A DNA stretch of 64,000 nucleotides, taken from Alphaproteobacteria bacterium. Lineage in GTDB: Bacteria > Pseudomonadota > Alphaproteobacteria > Micropepsales > Micropepsaceae. The stretch spans positions 1 through 64,000 of the forward strand of contig JADZAI010000106.1 in NCBI GenBank assembly GCA_020852655.1, in the 5' to 3' direction. The translations under genes were made by a program, and so were the position numbers. A model generated the notes under the pieces. The model did not search any database, was not told the DNA's origin, and saw only the letters and a program-made list of their open reading frames with translations. This document shows positions 20,208 to 30,700 of the stretch, one piece after another. Each line of letters starts with the position of its first letter. The first letter of the stretch is position 1.

Positions 20208-20776
20208 GGGCGCTCCAGACGACGGTCACCTTCCTCCAGATGCATGCCCGGCCGGAGCGCCATGTCGCGCCGCCGAGCGGGCCGCGCACCATGCTGGTCC
20301 GGGCCGACCGGCCGCCGCTCCATTTCTACCGCTATCTCTATGAAGCGGTTGGCAAACCCTGGGTCTGGGTGAACCGGCGGCGGATGAACGACGCCGACCT
20401 CAGGGCGGCGATCCATGCGGAGGGGATCGAGATCTACGTGCTGCACGCCGACGGTTCGCCGGCCGGCTATGCCGAGCTCGATGCGCGCAACCCGGCCAAT
20501 GTCGAGCTCGCCTATTTCGGCCTCGTGCCGGAGTTCACGGGGGCCGGGCTCGGCGGGTTTTTCCTCAACGCGGCCATAGGCTTGGCGTGGGACAAGGGGC
20601 CGCGGCGGGTGCATGTGCAGACCTGCACGCTCGACCACCCAAGGGCCCTGCCGCTCTATCAGAAGATGGGCTTCACGCCGTTCAGCCAGACCGAGGCCTT
20701 CGTCCTGCCGATCGGCGACGAGCCCCACCCGCTGGTCGAGGCGCAACGCCGCGCCGCGGCGGCGGGACTGGGCTGA
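20204..20776 (+). CDS. GNAT family N-acetyltransferase
   Basis: YFGLVPEFTGAGLGGFFLNAAI...VHVQTCTLDHPRALPLYQKMGF; GTG overlaps sseA stop. Confidence 0.88.
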   Translation: MRALQTTVTFLQMHARPERHVAPPSGPRTMLVRADRPPLHFYRYLYEAVGKPWVWVNRRRMNDADLRAAIHAEGIEIYVLHADGSPAGYAELDARNPANVELAYFGLVPEFTGAGLGGFFLNAAIGLAWDKGPRRVHVQTCTLDHPRALPLYQKMGFTPFSQTEAFVLPIGDEPHPLVEAQRRAAAAGLG

Positions 20777-20818
20777 GGGCATTCGTTTTCCACTTTTTCC
20801 GGTTTTGCGATTCCGCCC

Positions 20819-20847
20819 TGTGGATAACTCGGGCACTCTGTGGATAA
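20819..20847. promoter_or_regulatory. two perfect DnaA boxes (TGTGGATAA) 20 bp apart
   Basis: TGTGGATAA at 20819-20827 and 20839-20847 (reverse complement TTATCCACA). Confidence 0.7.
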
Positions 20848-21069
20848 GTCAGGCGCCCCCTGCCCTTTCAGCCCTCGGTTTTGCGAAAAATCCTCCGTCC
20901 AGCACGCGCCGGCCCGCCCGGCGCTCCTAGGATGGTAGTCCTCACGAAAACATGCAAGGGCCGCCGGTGCGGCATCTTGCAGCGGCCCGGAGCCGGGCGC
21001 CCCGCCCTCCGTGTCGTCACTGCCGCCGCTGTCGCCAGGGGTGTCGCGGTGCCTGCCGTCGTTGACGTT

Positions 21070-21145
21070 TTTTTGTAGAGTCCGGGGCGGTAGGCGTGTC
21101 GCTTTTGTAGACTCCGGAGGGCGGGCGCGCGTCGCCGTTGTAGGG
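21070..21145 (+). repeat. degenerate direct repeats TTTTGTAGASTCCGG, 32-33 bp period
   Basis: TTGTAG at 21073, 21105 and 21138; the first two followed by GAGTC/GACTC (GANTC) and CCGG. Confidence 0.6.
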
Positions 21146-21231
21146 CTGGGGGATGCCGCTGGTGTCGCCGGGCCGTGGCAAATTCTGACGCGGCGTTTGA
21201 CGATCCGCCCTCGCTGCCATAACGGCAAGAT

Positions 21232-24200
21232 GTGTTCGACGACAGCAACGCCTTCTTCAGCCGTCCCTTCCTCCAATCGGAGCTTTCGCTCGAATATCGC
21301 GGTTACGCGCAGACCAAGGACGCCGACGTCCTTCTGCGCCTGCGCGAATGGGACCGCCGCAGGCGCCTCAACGAGCGGCAGGCGGAGGGCTCGTTCATCC
21401 AGGCCTTCTTCGTGGACCTGTGGGGCTACAACGACGCAGGACGCGCGGGCCAGGACGAGCTGACACTGATCCCGCAATTCCCCATTCGGGGCGAAGGCGC
21501 GGGAGGCGGTGTCGGGGCAGCGGACCTGGCGCTCGGCTGGTTCCGCGATGAAGACGACCCGACGCCGCAGGTGCTCTGCGAGTTCAAGGATATCCGGTCG
21601 CGGCTGGACGCGAGGCAGCACCGCAAGGGCAGCGACCGGTCACCGGTGCAGCAATGTCTCGATTATCTGAAGGGCGCACGGCGCGGGCGCTTTGGCAACG
21701 AGCCCGTCGAGCCTCGCTGGGGTCTCGTCACCGACATGAACGAGTTCCGCCTCTATTGGTGGGACCGTGCGCCGAAGGAGTATCTGCGTTTCACGATACG
21801 CGGAACGCCCGACCTCTTCGCCAAGCACGATCTTCTTTCGGACTCGGAGGACGCGCGCTTCGATCGCTTCCTGTTCTGGAAGCTGTTCCAGCGCGACACT
21901 TTGCTGTCGCAGGCCGGGCCGCCGCCGCTGCTGCGGCTGATCCGCCGCCAGTGGGTCCGGGAAGAAGAGCTCGAAGGTGAGTTCTACGAGCGCTATCGGG
22001 CGGTGCGCGAACGGCTCTTCAACGTCATCCGGCCAAATTTCCAGGGCACGCCGACAGAGCTGCTGCGGCTGACGCAGAAGCTGCTGGACCGCTTCATCTT
22101 CGCCTTCTACTGCGAAGACATGGGCGAGCGGATGCTGTTCCCGCCCCAACTCATCAAGGACTTCCTGAAGGCCCGCAGCACCGAGCATTTCTACGATCCG
22201 AGCGGGCATGAACTCTGGCAGACGCTCAAGGGCCTGTTCCGCGAGATGGATCGGGGCGGCAAGTTCGGACAGCTCAAAGTGCCGCACATCAATGGCGGGC
22301 TGTTCGAGGCCGATCCGCGGATCGAAGCGCTGGCCCTGCCGAACGACGTGTTCGCGGCGGCGGGGCAAGGCCGTACGCCCGCCGACCTGGAGCGCGACCC
22401 GAACACGCTGCTCTATCTCTGCGGCCGCTACAACTACGCGGCGCGCGGCGACGTGCGGGAGAGTCTGAGCCTCTACACGCTGGGCCGCATCTTCGAGCAG
22501 TCGATCACCGAACTGGAGTACCGCGCCGGCGAACTGGAAGGGCGCGAGACGGTCGCCAAGCTCTCGAAGCGCAAGCGCGACGGCGTCTACTACACCCCGG
22601 AATGGGTGGTGAACCTGCTGGTGGAGCAGACGCTGACGCCGTGGTTCGAGGCGGCCAAGGCGGCGTGCGGCTATCGCGTGATCGACGGGGCGGCGGAGAG
22701 CGCCGAGGCTGCCGGAGCCTATCTCGCCAGGCTGCGTGCGATGCGGATCGTCGATCCTGCCTGCGGTTCGGGCGCCTTCCTGATTTCCGCGTTCCGGCGG
22801 CTGTTGCAGGAGCGGCTGGCGCTGGAGCGGGAACGCCGGGGCGGGAATGGCGGGATGACCGGCGAGGTGGGCGAGACCCAGATCATCGCCGACATTCTTG
22901 CGAGCAACATCTACGGCGTCGATATCAATCCCGCGTCGGTCGAGATCGCCAAGCTGGCGCTGTGGCTGCATTCGGCGCGGGCCGACACACCGCTGTCGTC
23001 GCTGGACCACACGATACGCTGCGGCAACAGCCTGGTCGGCATGGACTACGCCGTGCGGCCCGACGACACGGGCGATGTGCTGGAGCGGGTCAACCGGTTC
23101 GACTGGAAGGCAGCGTTTCCGGAAGTGTGGGCAGAGGGCCGCGGCGGGTTCGATATCGTTCTCGGCAATCCGCCCTATGTGAAGCTCCAGAACCTCATGA
23201 AGGTCGACCCGCATGTCGCCGCCTATCTTCAGGCGCGGCGCGGCGACGACACCTATCTGAGCGCCCAGACCGGCAATACCGACCTCTATCTGCCGTTCAT
23301 CGAGAAGGGTCTAAGACTGCTGAATCCGGAAGGCCGCATGGCCTATATCGCGCCGAGCCTGTGGACGGTGAACGAGTATGGCGAGGGGCTGCGGCAACTG
23401 GTGCGGGCCGGGCGGCATCTGGAGCACTGGATCGACTTCAAGGCGTTCCAGGTCTTCGACGAGGCGATCACTTACACGGCGCTGCAATTCTTCACCGGTG
23501 GCGTGCAGACCCATATGCTCATCGCCACCGCGCCGGGCGGCGAGAGCGACGCCAACGACGTGGACTGGAGCGATCCGCAGCTTCCGGTCCCCTATGACGC
23601 CCTGCCCGAGCAAGGGCCGTGGCTGATGATCACGGGACAGGAGCGGGCGCTGGTCGAAAGGCTGGCGCGCGACTGCAAACGGCTGGACGACAGCACGTTA
23701 ACGACAGCCATTTTCCAAGGTCTCGTTACAAGCGCCGACCCGATCTATCACTTCGCGAAAATCTCGCGAAACCGGTTCAAGACAATCGAGGACGACAGCG
23801 CTGTTGAAGTCGAGATCGAGGACGAGTTGATGAAGCCTCTGATCTCAGGACCGCAAGCAAGGCGTTATGAGCAGCCTGAGACGAATCGCTATCTCCTCTT
23901 CCCCTATGACCCGATGCGATCTGAGCTGAGATCGCAGGATGAGATGCGGGAGCTGTTTCCGAATGGCTGGGCCTATCTAAAGGATCATGAACGCGACCTG
24001 CGTAGACGCGAAAATTCAAAGATGGATCGCGACGCCGATTGGTGGGGCTATGTCTATCCAAAGAACTTGAACAAGCATGAGCGGCCGAAGTTGATTGTCG
24101 CGCAGACCGTGCCGGAGCTGCGTGTTTGCGTAGACACCGAGAATTACTATCTCAACAACGTGCGCGTGAACGGCATCCTTCCGGCGGAAGGGGTTGACCC

Positions 24201-24999
24201 GTTCTTTCTTCTCGGGACGCTCAATGGCCCGGTGGCTGACTTCGTCTTCCGGCGTATCGCCAAGGTGAAGCAGGGCGGCTGGTTCGAGGCCAACAAGCAG
24301 TTCATCGCGCCGCTGCCCATTCCCGACGTCTCACGCGGGGACCAGGCCGAGGTCGCCGCGCTGGCGCGGGCGCTTCAGACCGGCGGGACGCGGCGGCGCG
24401 ACCTCATGCGCGAGGCCGAACGGCGGCTCGGCGTGCTGGCGCGCGCACGGCACAAGGCGAAATGGCTCTGGCCCGACCTGCCCTCGCTGCCGGACATGAC
24501 GGCGCAGGCGCCGGCCGCGCTGCGCCAGAAAAGCGAGCGGCGGAGCTGGGCCGATGCACGGCTCGACGAACGCGAAGCCGAACGGCTCGCCGCCCTCCAG
24601 GCGACGCTCGATGGCGGCGCCATCCTGGATGCCCGGTTCGAGAATGGCGAGCTGCGCCTTCTCGCCGGCGGCACGGCGGTGCTGGATCAGATATTCCTGG
24701 ACGAGGCCGAGGGCCGGGTGACCGAGGCCTATTGGCGCTATCTGCTGCTCACGCGGACGCAGGGCGATGCAGAGAGCTTCGCGAACGCGCTGCGCAAGCC
24801 GCCCTCGGAATTCGCCGTGCCCGCCGCACAGCAATTCGTCGAGCGGGTTGCGGCGCTGGCGGCGGAGACCCGGGCGATCGCGGAGCGGGAAAGCGATCTG
24901 AACGAATTGCTCTACGGGCTTTACGGCCTGAATGCGGCCGAGCGTTTGCTGGTGGAGGGCGCGCGGGGCGTTCGCGCCACGCCGGCGAATCAAGCATAG
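21232..24999 (+). CDS. type IIG-like restriction endonuclease-methyltransferase (Eco57I/TaqI-like N6-adenine MTase)
   Basis: 1255 aa; CEFKDI candidate nuclease motif, VDPACGSGAFLISAFRRL motif I, DIVLGNPPYVKL motif IV. Confidence 0.88.
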   Translation: MFDDSNAFFSRPFLQSELSLEYRGYAQTKDADVLLRLREWDRRRRLNERQAEGSFIQAFFVDLWGYNDAGRAGQDELTLIPQFPIRGEGAGGGVGAADLALGWFRDEDDPTPQVLCEFKDIRSRLDARQHRKGSDRSPVQQCLDYLKGARRGRFGNEPVEPRWGLVTDMNEFRLYWWDRAPKEYLRFTIRGTPDLFAKHDLLSDSEDARFDRFLFWKLFQRDTLLSQAGPPPLLRLIRRQWVREEELEGEFYERYRAVRERLFNVIRPNFQGTPTELLRLTQKLLDRFIFAFYCEDMGERMLFPPQLIKDFLKARSTEHFYDPSGHELWQTLKGLFREMDRGGKFGQLKVPHINGGLFEADPRIEALALPNDVFAAAGQGRTPADLERDPNTLLYLCGRYNYAARGDVRESLSLYTLGRIFEQSITELEYRAGELEGRETVAKLSKRKRDGVYYTPEWVVNLLVEQTLTPWFEAAKAACGYRVIDGAAESAEAAGAYLARLRAMRIVDPACGSGAFLISAFRRLLQERLALERERRGGNGGMTGEVGETQIIADILASNIYGVDINPASVEIAKLALWLHSARADTPLSSLDHTIRCGNSLVGMDYAVRPDDTGDVLERVNRFDWKAAFPEVWAEGRGGFDIVLGNPPYVKLQNLMKVDPHVAAYLQARRGDDTYLSAQTGNTDLYLPFIEKGLRLLNPEGRMAYIAPSLWTVNEYGEGLRQLVRAGRHLEHWIDFKAFQVFDEAITYTALQFFTGGVQTHMLIATAPGGESDANDVDWSDPQLPVPYDALPEQGPWLMITGQERALVERLARDCKRLDDSTLTTAIFQGLVTSADPIYHFAKISRNRFKTIEDDSAVEVEIEDELMKPLISGPQARRYEQPETNRYLLFPYDPMRSELRSQDEMRELFPNGWAYLKDHERDLRRRENSKMDRDADWWGYVYPKNLNKHERPKLIVAQTVPELRVCVDTENYYLNNVRVNGILPAEGVDPFFLLGTLNGPVADFVFRRIAKVKQGGWFEANKQFIAPLPIPDVSRGDQAEVAALARALQTGGTRRRDLMREAERRLGVLARARHKAKWLWPDLPSLPDMTAQAPAALRQKSERRSWADARLDEREAERLAALQATLDGGAILDARFENGELRLLAGGTAVLDQIFLDEAEGRVTEAYWRYLLLTRTQGDAESFANALRKPPSEFAVPAAQQFVERVAALAAETRAIAERESDLNELLYGLYGLNAAERLLVEGARGVRATPANQA

Positions 25000-25008
25000 T
25001 CGCGTCAC

Positions 25009-25260
25009 ATGACCCAGCTATCGCTGTTCCAGAAGCCCGCGCCCGCGCCGCTGCCGCCCGACCTCGACTTCATCCGCAAGCATCTCAAGGCGCTGCTGCG
25101 GCTGGCGAAGGCGGCCGAGCTGATGCCCTGGGGGCCGGCCGAAGCCTCGAAATGGGAGCGTTTCTTTCCCGAGCTGACGCGCCAATTGCCGCCCGAAGAA
25201 GGCGCGAAGCTGCGCGAGGCCTTTGCGCGCGAGATGGACCGCCTCCGCAGCAGGCCTTAG
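25009..25260 (+). CDS. small protein co-directional with the restriction-methylase
   Basis: 83 aa, ATG 9 bp after the RM stop. Confidence 0.6.
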   Translation: MTQLSLFQKPAPAPLPPDLDFIRKHLKALLRLAKAAELMPWGPAEASKWERFFPELTRQLPPEEGAKLREAFAREMDRLRSRP

Positions 25261-25488
25261 AGGAAGCTGCGCATCGCGGCCGGAGCGAAAGCGGAGAGCC
25301 GGGACGTAAGGGGCCGCAAGGCCCGGCGCTTGAGGCCCCTGGATCCTTAGGTCTCGGGCGCCTCCGGCGGCCTCGCACGGGATGACACCTCTGTTGCTTC
25401 AAAGGCGATTGCCCTGCTTCACACGGGAGGGGCGCTGGGACGCCCGCTCGCCTTTGCGAGCGCCCCCTTCCCCCCGCTGCGCGGGGTA

Positions 25489-25514
25489 CTTCCCCCGCGG
25501 TAAGGCGGGGGAAG
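25489..25514. repeat. perfect hairpin CTTCCCCCGC-ggtaag-GCGGGGGAAG in a structured intergenic region
   Basis: 10-bp perfect arms; further hairpins nearby (GCTCGC-CTTT-GCGAGC). Confidence 0.6.
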
Positions 25515-25521
25515 AAACGGG

Positions 25522-25690
25522 TAGCAGCGCTACTCCGCTGCGAGGGGCCGGCGGGGGCGGGTGAGGGCGGTGGTCATGTAGGTCATGCGGCCGTAGTCGT
25601 GGCCGATGCGGCCGGTGCGGCCGAAATAGTCGTCGAGGCCGCAGATGGTGGAGAGCACCGGAAATGCGCCATGGCGGGCTTGCGCCCAGG
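25522..25690 (-). pseudogene. possible 3' remnant of a protein-coding gene
   Basis: Open frame WAQARHGAFPVLSTICGLDDYFGRTGRIGHDYGRMTYMTTALTRPRRPLAAE* with no start; protein-like composition. Confidence 0.35.
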
Positions 25691-25756
25691 ATCAGGCGGG
25701 GCCGACCTTGGGTTGCGGCGCCGCGCGATTTGTTAACCTCTCGGCGGTAAGCGGGA

Positions 25757-26446
25757 TTGCAGCGGAACCCTTCGAGACGGGCTCCGGCGGGGATGCGCGG
25801 GATGCAGCGTTTTCTGGTGCAGCAGAACCTCCTCCGCTTCCAGCGGCGGCTGACGATCGAACCCTTAGAAGCGATGCGCGCGACACTGCGCGGGCTGATC
25901 GCCGCGGCGAAACGCGACCTCGCGATCCTTGATGCCGCGCAGACCGGTGCGATGCCGGGGCCGCAGATCCACGCCGAGGCGGTGCGGCGCAGCCTGTTTC
26001 AGCGCGAATTCGAGACCCAGGCGAGTCCGTCGATGCTGCTGGATGCGCGGGCCGGGCTGCGCGTGGTCGACGTCAACGACGCCTATGCGCGCCACACGCT
26101 GGCGGCGCGCGACAAGGTGGCGGGCGAGAAGCTGTTCGACGTCTTCCCCGACAATCCCGACGATCCGGAGGCGGACGGGGTGAGCAATCTCTACGCCTCG
26201 ATCCACACCGCCGCGCGGACGCGCGAGACCCACGTCATGGCGACGCAGCGCTACGACGTGCGCGATGCGAGCGGGCGCTTCGTGGAGAAGCACTGGGCGC
26301 CGCGCAACGTCCCGGTCTTCGACGCGGGCGGCCGGCTGATCTATATCCTGCACCAGGCCGAGGACGTGACAGCCGAGGTGGTGGCGGCGCGGGCCGCAGC
26401 GGGCAGCGGCGCGAAGGCTCTGGCCGGGGGGCCGATCGGGGCGTAG
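25757..26446 (+). CDS. PAS-domain protein
   Basis: FETQASPSMLLDARAGLRVVDVNDAYARHTL...HWAPRNVPVFDAGGRLIYILHQAEDVTAEV. Confidence 0.75.
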   Translation: MQRNPSRRAPAGMRGMQRFLVQQNLLRFQRRLTIEPLEAMRATLRGLIAAAKRDLAILDAAQTGAMPGPQIHAEAVRRSLFQREFETQASPSMLLDARAGLRVVDVNDAYARHTLAARDKVAGEKLFDVFPDNPDDPEADGVSNLYASIHTAARTRETHVMATQRYDVRDASGRFVEKHWAPRNVPVFDAGGRLIYILHQAEDVTAEVVAARAAAGSGAKALAGGPIGA

Positions 26447-26555
26447 GCTTCGCGGCTCTGGTGCATGGCCTTGCCGTCGGCGGCGGGGCGTTCGTGCAAG
26501 GACGCCCGCGGGGGCACGGAGACGGCAGGGCCTCGATTCGGAAGGAGGCCCTCAA

Positions 26556-27365
26556 ATGGCATATCCCGATGCGGCCGGTAGCGCGGCCGGATATGAAAGC
26601 GCTGTGCCCTCGCCGGCGCCCGCCATCCGCCGGATCGGCATGGCCGATCTCGGGGCGGCGCTGAAGGCGGGCTGGGAGGATTTCCTCGCCCGGCCGTCCT
26701 TCGCGGTGTTCGTGGCGCTGATCTATCCGATCGTCGGCCTGTTCCTGCTGCTCTATACGGTCGGCTACGATTTCTTTCCCCTGCTCTTCCCGCTCGCGGC
26801 CGGCTTCGCGCTGCTGGGGCCGGTGGCGGCGGTGGGGTTCTACGAGATCAGCCGGCGCCGCGAGCAGGGGCTGGACAGCTCGTGGCGGCATGCGCTGGAC
26901 GTCTTCCGCTCGCCCTCGTTCGTGCCGATCGCGGCGCTCGCGGGGTGGCTGGCGGCGCTGTTCATCCTGTGGCTGTTCACCGCCTGGATGATCTATCAGT
27001 GGTGCTTTCCGGGCCAGCAGATCACCGACATCCCGGCCTTCCTGGGCGAGGTGCTGACGACGGCGGCGGGGTGGAAGATGATGCTGGCCGGAAACCTCGC
27101 CGGCCTCGCCTTCGCCGTGGCGGCGCTGGTGCTGGGTGCGGTGTCGTTCCCGCTGCTGGTCGACAAGGACGCCGGCTTCGACACGGCGCTGCGGACGTCG
27201 GTGCGGGCGGCGGCGGCGAATCCGGCGGCGATGGCGGCGTGGGGCGCGATCGTCGCGGGACTGCTGGTGCTCGGGACGCTGCCGCTCTTCATGGGCCTCG
27301 CGGTGGTGCTGCCGGTGCTCGGCCACGCGACGTGGCACCTCTACCGGCGCATCGTCGCGTGGTGA
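26556..27365 (+). CDS. DUF2189 family membrane protein
   Basis: DLGAALKAGWEDFLARPSFAVFVALIYPIVGLFLLL and multiple hydrophobic segments. Confidence 0.8.
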   Translation: MAYPDAAGSAAGYESAVPSPAPAIRRIGMADLGAALKAGWEDFLARPSFAVFVALIYPIVGLFLLLYTVGYDFFPLLFPLAAGFALLGPVAAVGFYEISRRREQGLDSSWRHALDVFRSPSFVPIAALAGWLAALFILWLFTAWMIYQWCFPGQQITDIPAFLGEVLTTAAGWKMMLAGNLAGLAFAVAALVLGAVSFPLLVDKDAGFDTALRTSVRAAAANPAAMAAWGAIVAGLLVLGTLPLFMGLAVVLPVLGHATWHLYRRIVAW

Positions 27366-27384
27366 GGAGCGGCGGCCGGCGGGC

Positions 27385-29754
27385 CTAGCCCGCCAGCTCG
27401 GGCTCCCTGGTCTCGTCCGGCTCGCTCTTGTTGCGCGAGGGGGCGTCGCGCAGCTCGATGATCTCGAAGGCGAGCTTGTCGGCCTTCTCGTCGACCGTGA
27501 TCTTGACGACGCCGCCCTTCACCAGCTTGCCGAACAGCAATTCCTCGGCGAGCGGCTTCTTGATGCTGTCCTGGATCACGCGGGCCAGCGGACGGGCGCC
27601 GAAATGCTCGTCATAGCCGTGCCTGGCGAGCCAGGCGGTCGCGGGCTCGGTCAGTTCGAAGGTCACGTTGCGATCCGAAAGCTGGGCTTCGAGCTGAAGG
27701 ACGAACTTGGTGACGACCTGGGCGATGATCTCCGGCGAGAGCGGTGCGAAGGGAATGATCGCGTCGAGGCGGTTGCGGAATTCGGGCGTGAAGAGGCGCT
27801 TGATGGCTTCCTCGTCCTCGCCTTCCCGCTTGCCGCGGCCGAAGCCGATGGCTTCCTTCGCGGCGTCGGAGGCGCCCGCATTCGTGGTCATGATCAAGAT
27901 CACGTTGCGGAAGTCGATCTTCTTGCCGTTGTGGTCGGTCAGCTTCCCGTGGTCCATCACCTGGAGCAGGATGTTGTAGATGTCGGGGTGCGCCTTCTCG
28001 ATCTCGTCGAGCAGGAGAACGACATGCGGGTGCTGGTCGACGCCGTCGGTCAGCAGGCCGCCCTGGTCGAAGCCGACATAGCCCGGCGGGGCGCCGATCA
28101 GACGGCTGACGGCATGGCGCTCCATGTATTCCGACATGTCGAAGCGCAGCAGCTCGACGCCCATGATCTGGGCGAGGCGCTTGGCGACCTCGGTCTTGCC
28201 GACCCCGGTGGGGCCCGAGAACAGATAGGCGCCGATCGGCTTTTCGGGTTCGCGCAAGCCGGCGCGGGCGAGCTTGATCGCCGCGGAGAGCTGGGTGATC
28301 GCCTCGTCCTGGCCGAACACGACGCGCTTCAGATTGGTCTCCAGCTCGCGCAGCGATTCGGTGTCGGTCTTCGACACGGTCTTGGACGGGATGCGCGCCA
28401 TCTTGGCGATCACGTCCTCGACCTCCTTCACGCCGATCACCTTCTTGCGGCGCGATTCGGCGACCAGCATCTGCGCCGCACCGACCTCGTCGATCACGTC
28501 GATCGCCTTGTCGGGCAACTTGCGGTCGTTGATGTATTTGGCCGACAGCTCCACGGCCGCCTTCACGGCGTCGGCGGTATAGCGGACCCTGTGGAACTCC
28601 TCGAAATAGGGCTTGAGGCCCTTGAGGATCTTGATCGTGTCGGGAACCGTCGGCTCGTTGACGTCGATCTTCTGGAAGCGCCGGACGAGCGCCCGGTCCT
28701 TCTCGAAGTGCTGGCGATATTCCTTGTAGGTCGTCGAGCCCATGCAGCGCAGCGAGCCCGACTGGAGCGCCGGCTTCAGCAGGTTCGAGGCATCCATCGC
28801 GCCGCCGCTGGTCGCGCCGGCTCCGATGACGGTGTGAATCTCGTCGATGAAGAGGACCGCACCCTTATAGTTTTCAAGCTCCTTGATGACGGACTTCAGA
28901 CGTTCCTCGAAGTCGCCGCGATAGCGCGTGCCGGCCAGGAGCGAGCCCATGTCGAGCGAGAAGATGGTTGCGTTCCTGAGGACTTCGGGAACGTCGCCGT
29001 TGACGATCTTGCGCGCCAGACCCTCGGCGATCGCCGTCTTGCCGACACCCGGATCGCCGACATAGAGCGGGTTGTTCTTCTGCCGGCGGCAGAGAATCTG
29101 GATCGTCCGCTCGACCTCGGCCTCGCGCCCGATCAGCGGGTCGATCTTGCCGTTCGTCGCCTTCTTGTTGAGGTTCACGCAATAGGCGTCGAGCGCCTCC
29201 TGGCCCGTCTTGGCATTGGGCTTCTCGCCGCCCTGCCCGCTGTTGGCCGACGGGCCGTTCGATTCGCCTTCCTCGTCGTCCGCGCCGCGCACCGGCCGCG
29301 ATTCGGACATGCCCGGCCGCTTGGCGATGCCGTGGCTGATGTAATTCACCGCATCGAGCCGGGTCATGCCCTGCTCTTGCAGGAAATAGGCGGCGTGGCT
29401 CTCGCGCTCGGCGAAGATCGCGACGAGCACGTTCGCGCCGGTCACCTCTTCACGGCCGGACGACTGGACATGGATCACGGCACGCTGGACGACGCGCTGG
29501 AACGCCGTCGTGGGCTTCGCATCTTCCCCGGCAACCGAGCGCAAGGTCTTGAGTTCGTTGTCGATATAGTTGGTCAGCGCGCGCTTCAGGCTTTCGAGGT
29601 CGGCGTTGCAGGCGCGCATGACGGCGCCGGCATCCTTGTCGTCCGCAAGCGCCAACAGAAGATGCTCGAGCGTCGCGTATTCATGCGTCCGTTCGGTCGC
29701 CAGCCGGATGGCGCGGCGCAGGGACTCTTCTAGGGCGCGGGAGAATGTTGGCAC
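27385..29754 (-). CDS. clpA: ATP-dependent Clp protease ATP-binding subunit ClpA
   Basis: Two Walker A motifs ([18 protein letters not shown]); followed by clpS. Confidence 0.97.
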   Translation of the reverse strand: MPTFSRALEESLRRAIRLATERTHEYATLEHLLLALADDKDAGAVMRACNADLESLKRALTNYIDNELKTLRSVAGEDAKPTTAFQRVVQRAVIHVQSSGREEVTGANVLVAIFAERESHAAYFLQEQGMTRLDAVNYISHGIAKRPGMSESRPVRGADDEEGESNGPSANSGQGGEKPNAKTGQEALDAYCVNLNKKATNGKIDPLIGREAEVERTIQILCRRQKNNPLYVGDPGVGKTAIAEGLARKIVNGDVPEVLRNATIFSLDMGSLLAGTRYRGDFEERLKSVIKELENYKGAVLFIDEIHTVIGAGATSGGAMDASNLLKPALQSGSLRCMGSTTYKEYRQHFEKDRALVRRFQKIDVNEPTVPDTIKILKGLKPYFEEFHRVRYTADAVKAAVELSAKYINDRKLPDKAIDVIDEVGAAQMLVAESRRKKVIGVKEVEDVIAKMARIPSKTVSKTDTESLRELETNLKRVVFGQDEAITQLSAAIKLARAGLREPEKPIGAYLFSGPTGVGKTEVAKRLAQIMGVELLRFDMSEYMERHAVSRLIGAPPGYVGFDQGGLLTDGVDQHPHVVLLLDEIEKAHPDIYNILLQVMDHGKLTDHNGKKIDFRNVILIMTTNAGASDAAKEAIGFGRGKREGEDEEAIKRLFTPEFRNRLDAIIPFAPLSPEIIAQVVTKFVLQLEAQLSDRNVTFELTEPATAWLARHGYDEHFGARPLARVIQDSIKKPLAEELLFGKLVKGGVVKITVDEKADKLAFEIIELRDAPSRNKSEPDETREPELAG

Positions 29755-29767
29755 AGAGTGCGTTCCT

Positions 29768-30109
29768 TCAATCTTTCTCCATCGTACACTGGAGAGGGTG
29801 CTGATGCTCTCTTGCGAAGTCGATGACCTGCGTCACCTTGGTCTCCGCAACCTCATACGTAAAGACCCCGCAAAGCCCGACGCCGTGCTGATGGACGTGG
29901 AGCATGATGCGCACGGACTCCTCGCGGCTCTTGGAGAAGAACCGCTCCAGGATGTGCACGACGAACTCCATCGGCGTGTAGTCGTCGTTCAGCAGAAGCA
30001 CCTTGTAGAGCGAGGGCTTCTTCGTCTTGGGCTTGGTCTTGACGATGATGCCGGTGTTCGTACCGCCACCGCCGCCGTTCTTGCCCTGCTTGTTGTCGTC
30101 TTCACTCAT
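29768..30109 (-). CDS. clpS: ATP-dependent Clp protease adaptor ClpS
   Basis: [28 protein letters not shown]. Confidence 0.97.
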   Translation of the reverse strand: MSEDDNKQGKNGGGGGTNTGIIVKTKPKTKKPSLYKVLLLNDDYTPMEFVVHILERFFSKSREESVRIMLHVHQHGVGLCGVFTYEVAETKVTQVIDFAREHQHPLQCTMEKD

Positions 30110-30193
30110 GGACTTCGGGAATTGCGCAGCCGGACGATTAGATAGGTATTTCCGCGCCGGATCAAAGCGCCACGTGTCAGGATCGGCGGGCGC

Positions 30194-30227
30194 CAAACAA
30201 AACGGGCCCGGCATGGCCGAGCCCGTT
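30194..30227 (-). terminator. Rho-independent terminator after phasin gene
   Basis: minus strand AACGGGCTCGGCCATGCCGGGCCCGTTTTGTTT. Confidence 0.65.
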
Positions 30228-30253
30228 CCAACCGCTGCCGGATCGCCCGAGGC

Positions 30254-30700
30254 TCAGGCGGCCTTGAACTCGAACAGACCCGCAAGGGCCTTGCCGCGCG
30301 CCTGAAGGGGCTCGAAAGCCTCCCGCGCCGAGGCGAGCAGAATGTCGTTCACCTTCGTCATTTCCGCGACGTAGCTCTCGAAGGACGACTTCGCATAGTC
30401 CATCTGGGCTTCGAACGCGGCCTGGAGGGTCTTGCTGCCGGCGATCGCCTTGATCGCCAACGAAAACGCCTCGCCGCTCGACTTGGCATAGGTGGTCAGC
30501 TCGCCGGCGACCTTTTCGGTACCCTTGCCGGCCAAAGTGGCCGATTCCATAAGGGCTTCCAGCGTTTCCTTGTGGAACGAGGTCAGCTTCCCGAAGCCTC
30601 TGGACATCTTGTCCATGCCCTCACGCACCGACGCCGCACCCTTTTCGACGGCCTCCTCGATGGCTTCCGCCGTATCCGTTACCGTCTTCGCCTTGGCCAT
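30254..30700 (-). CDS. phasin family protein
   Basis: ATG at 30700 (MAKAKTV...); helical amphipathic sequence with SGEAFSLAIKAIAGSKTLQAAFEAQMDYAKSSFE. Confidence 0.8.
   Translation of the reverse strand: MAKAKTVTDTAEAIEEAVEKGAASVREGMDKMSRGFGKLTSFHKETLEALMESATLAGKGTEKVAGELTTYAKSSGEAFSLAIKAIAGSKTLQAAFEAQMDYAKSSFESYVAEMTKVNDILLASAREAFEPLQARGKALAGLFEFKAA

Noticed and set aside
27136-29733. 865-aa plus-strand ORF
   Set aside because: Antisense to clpA, which has unambiguous family motifs.
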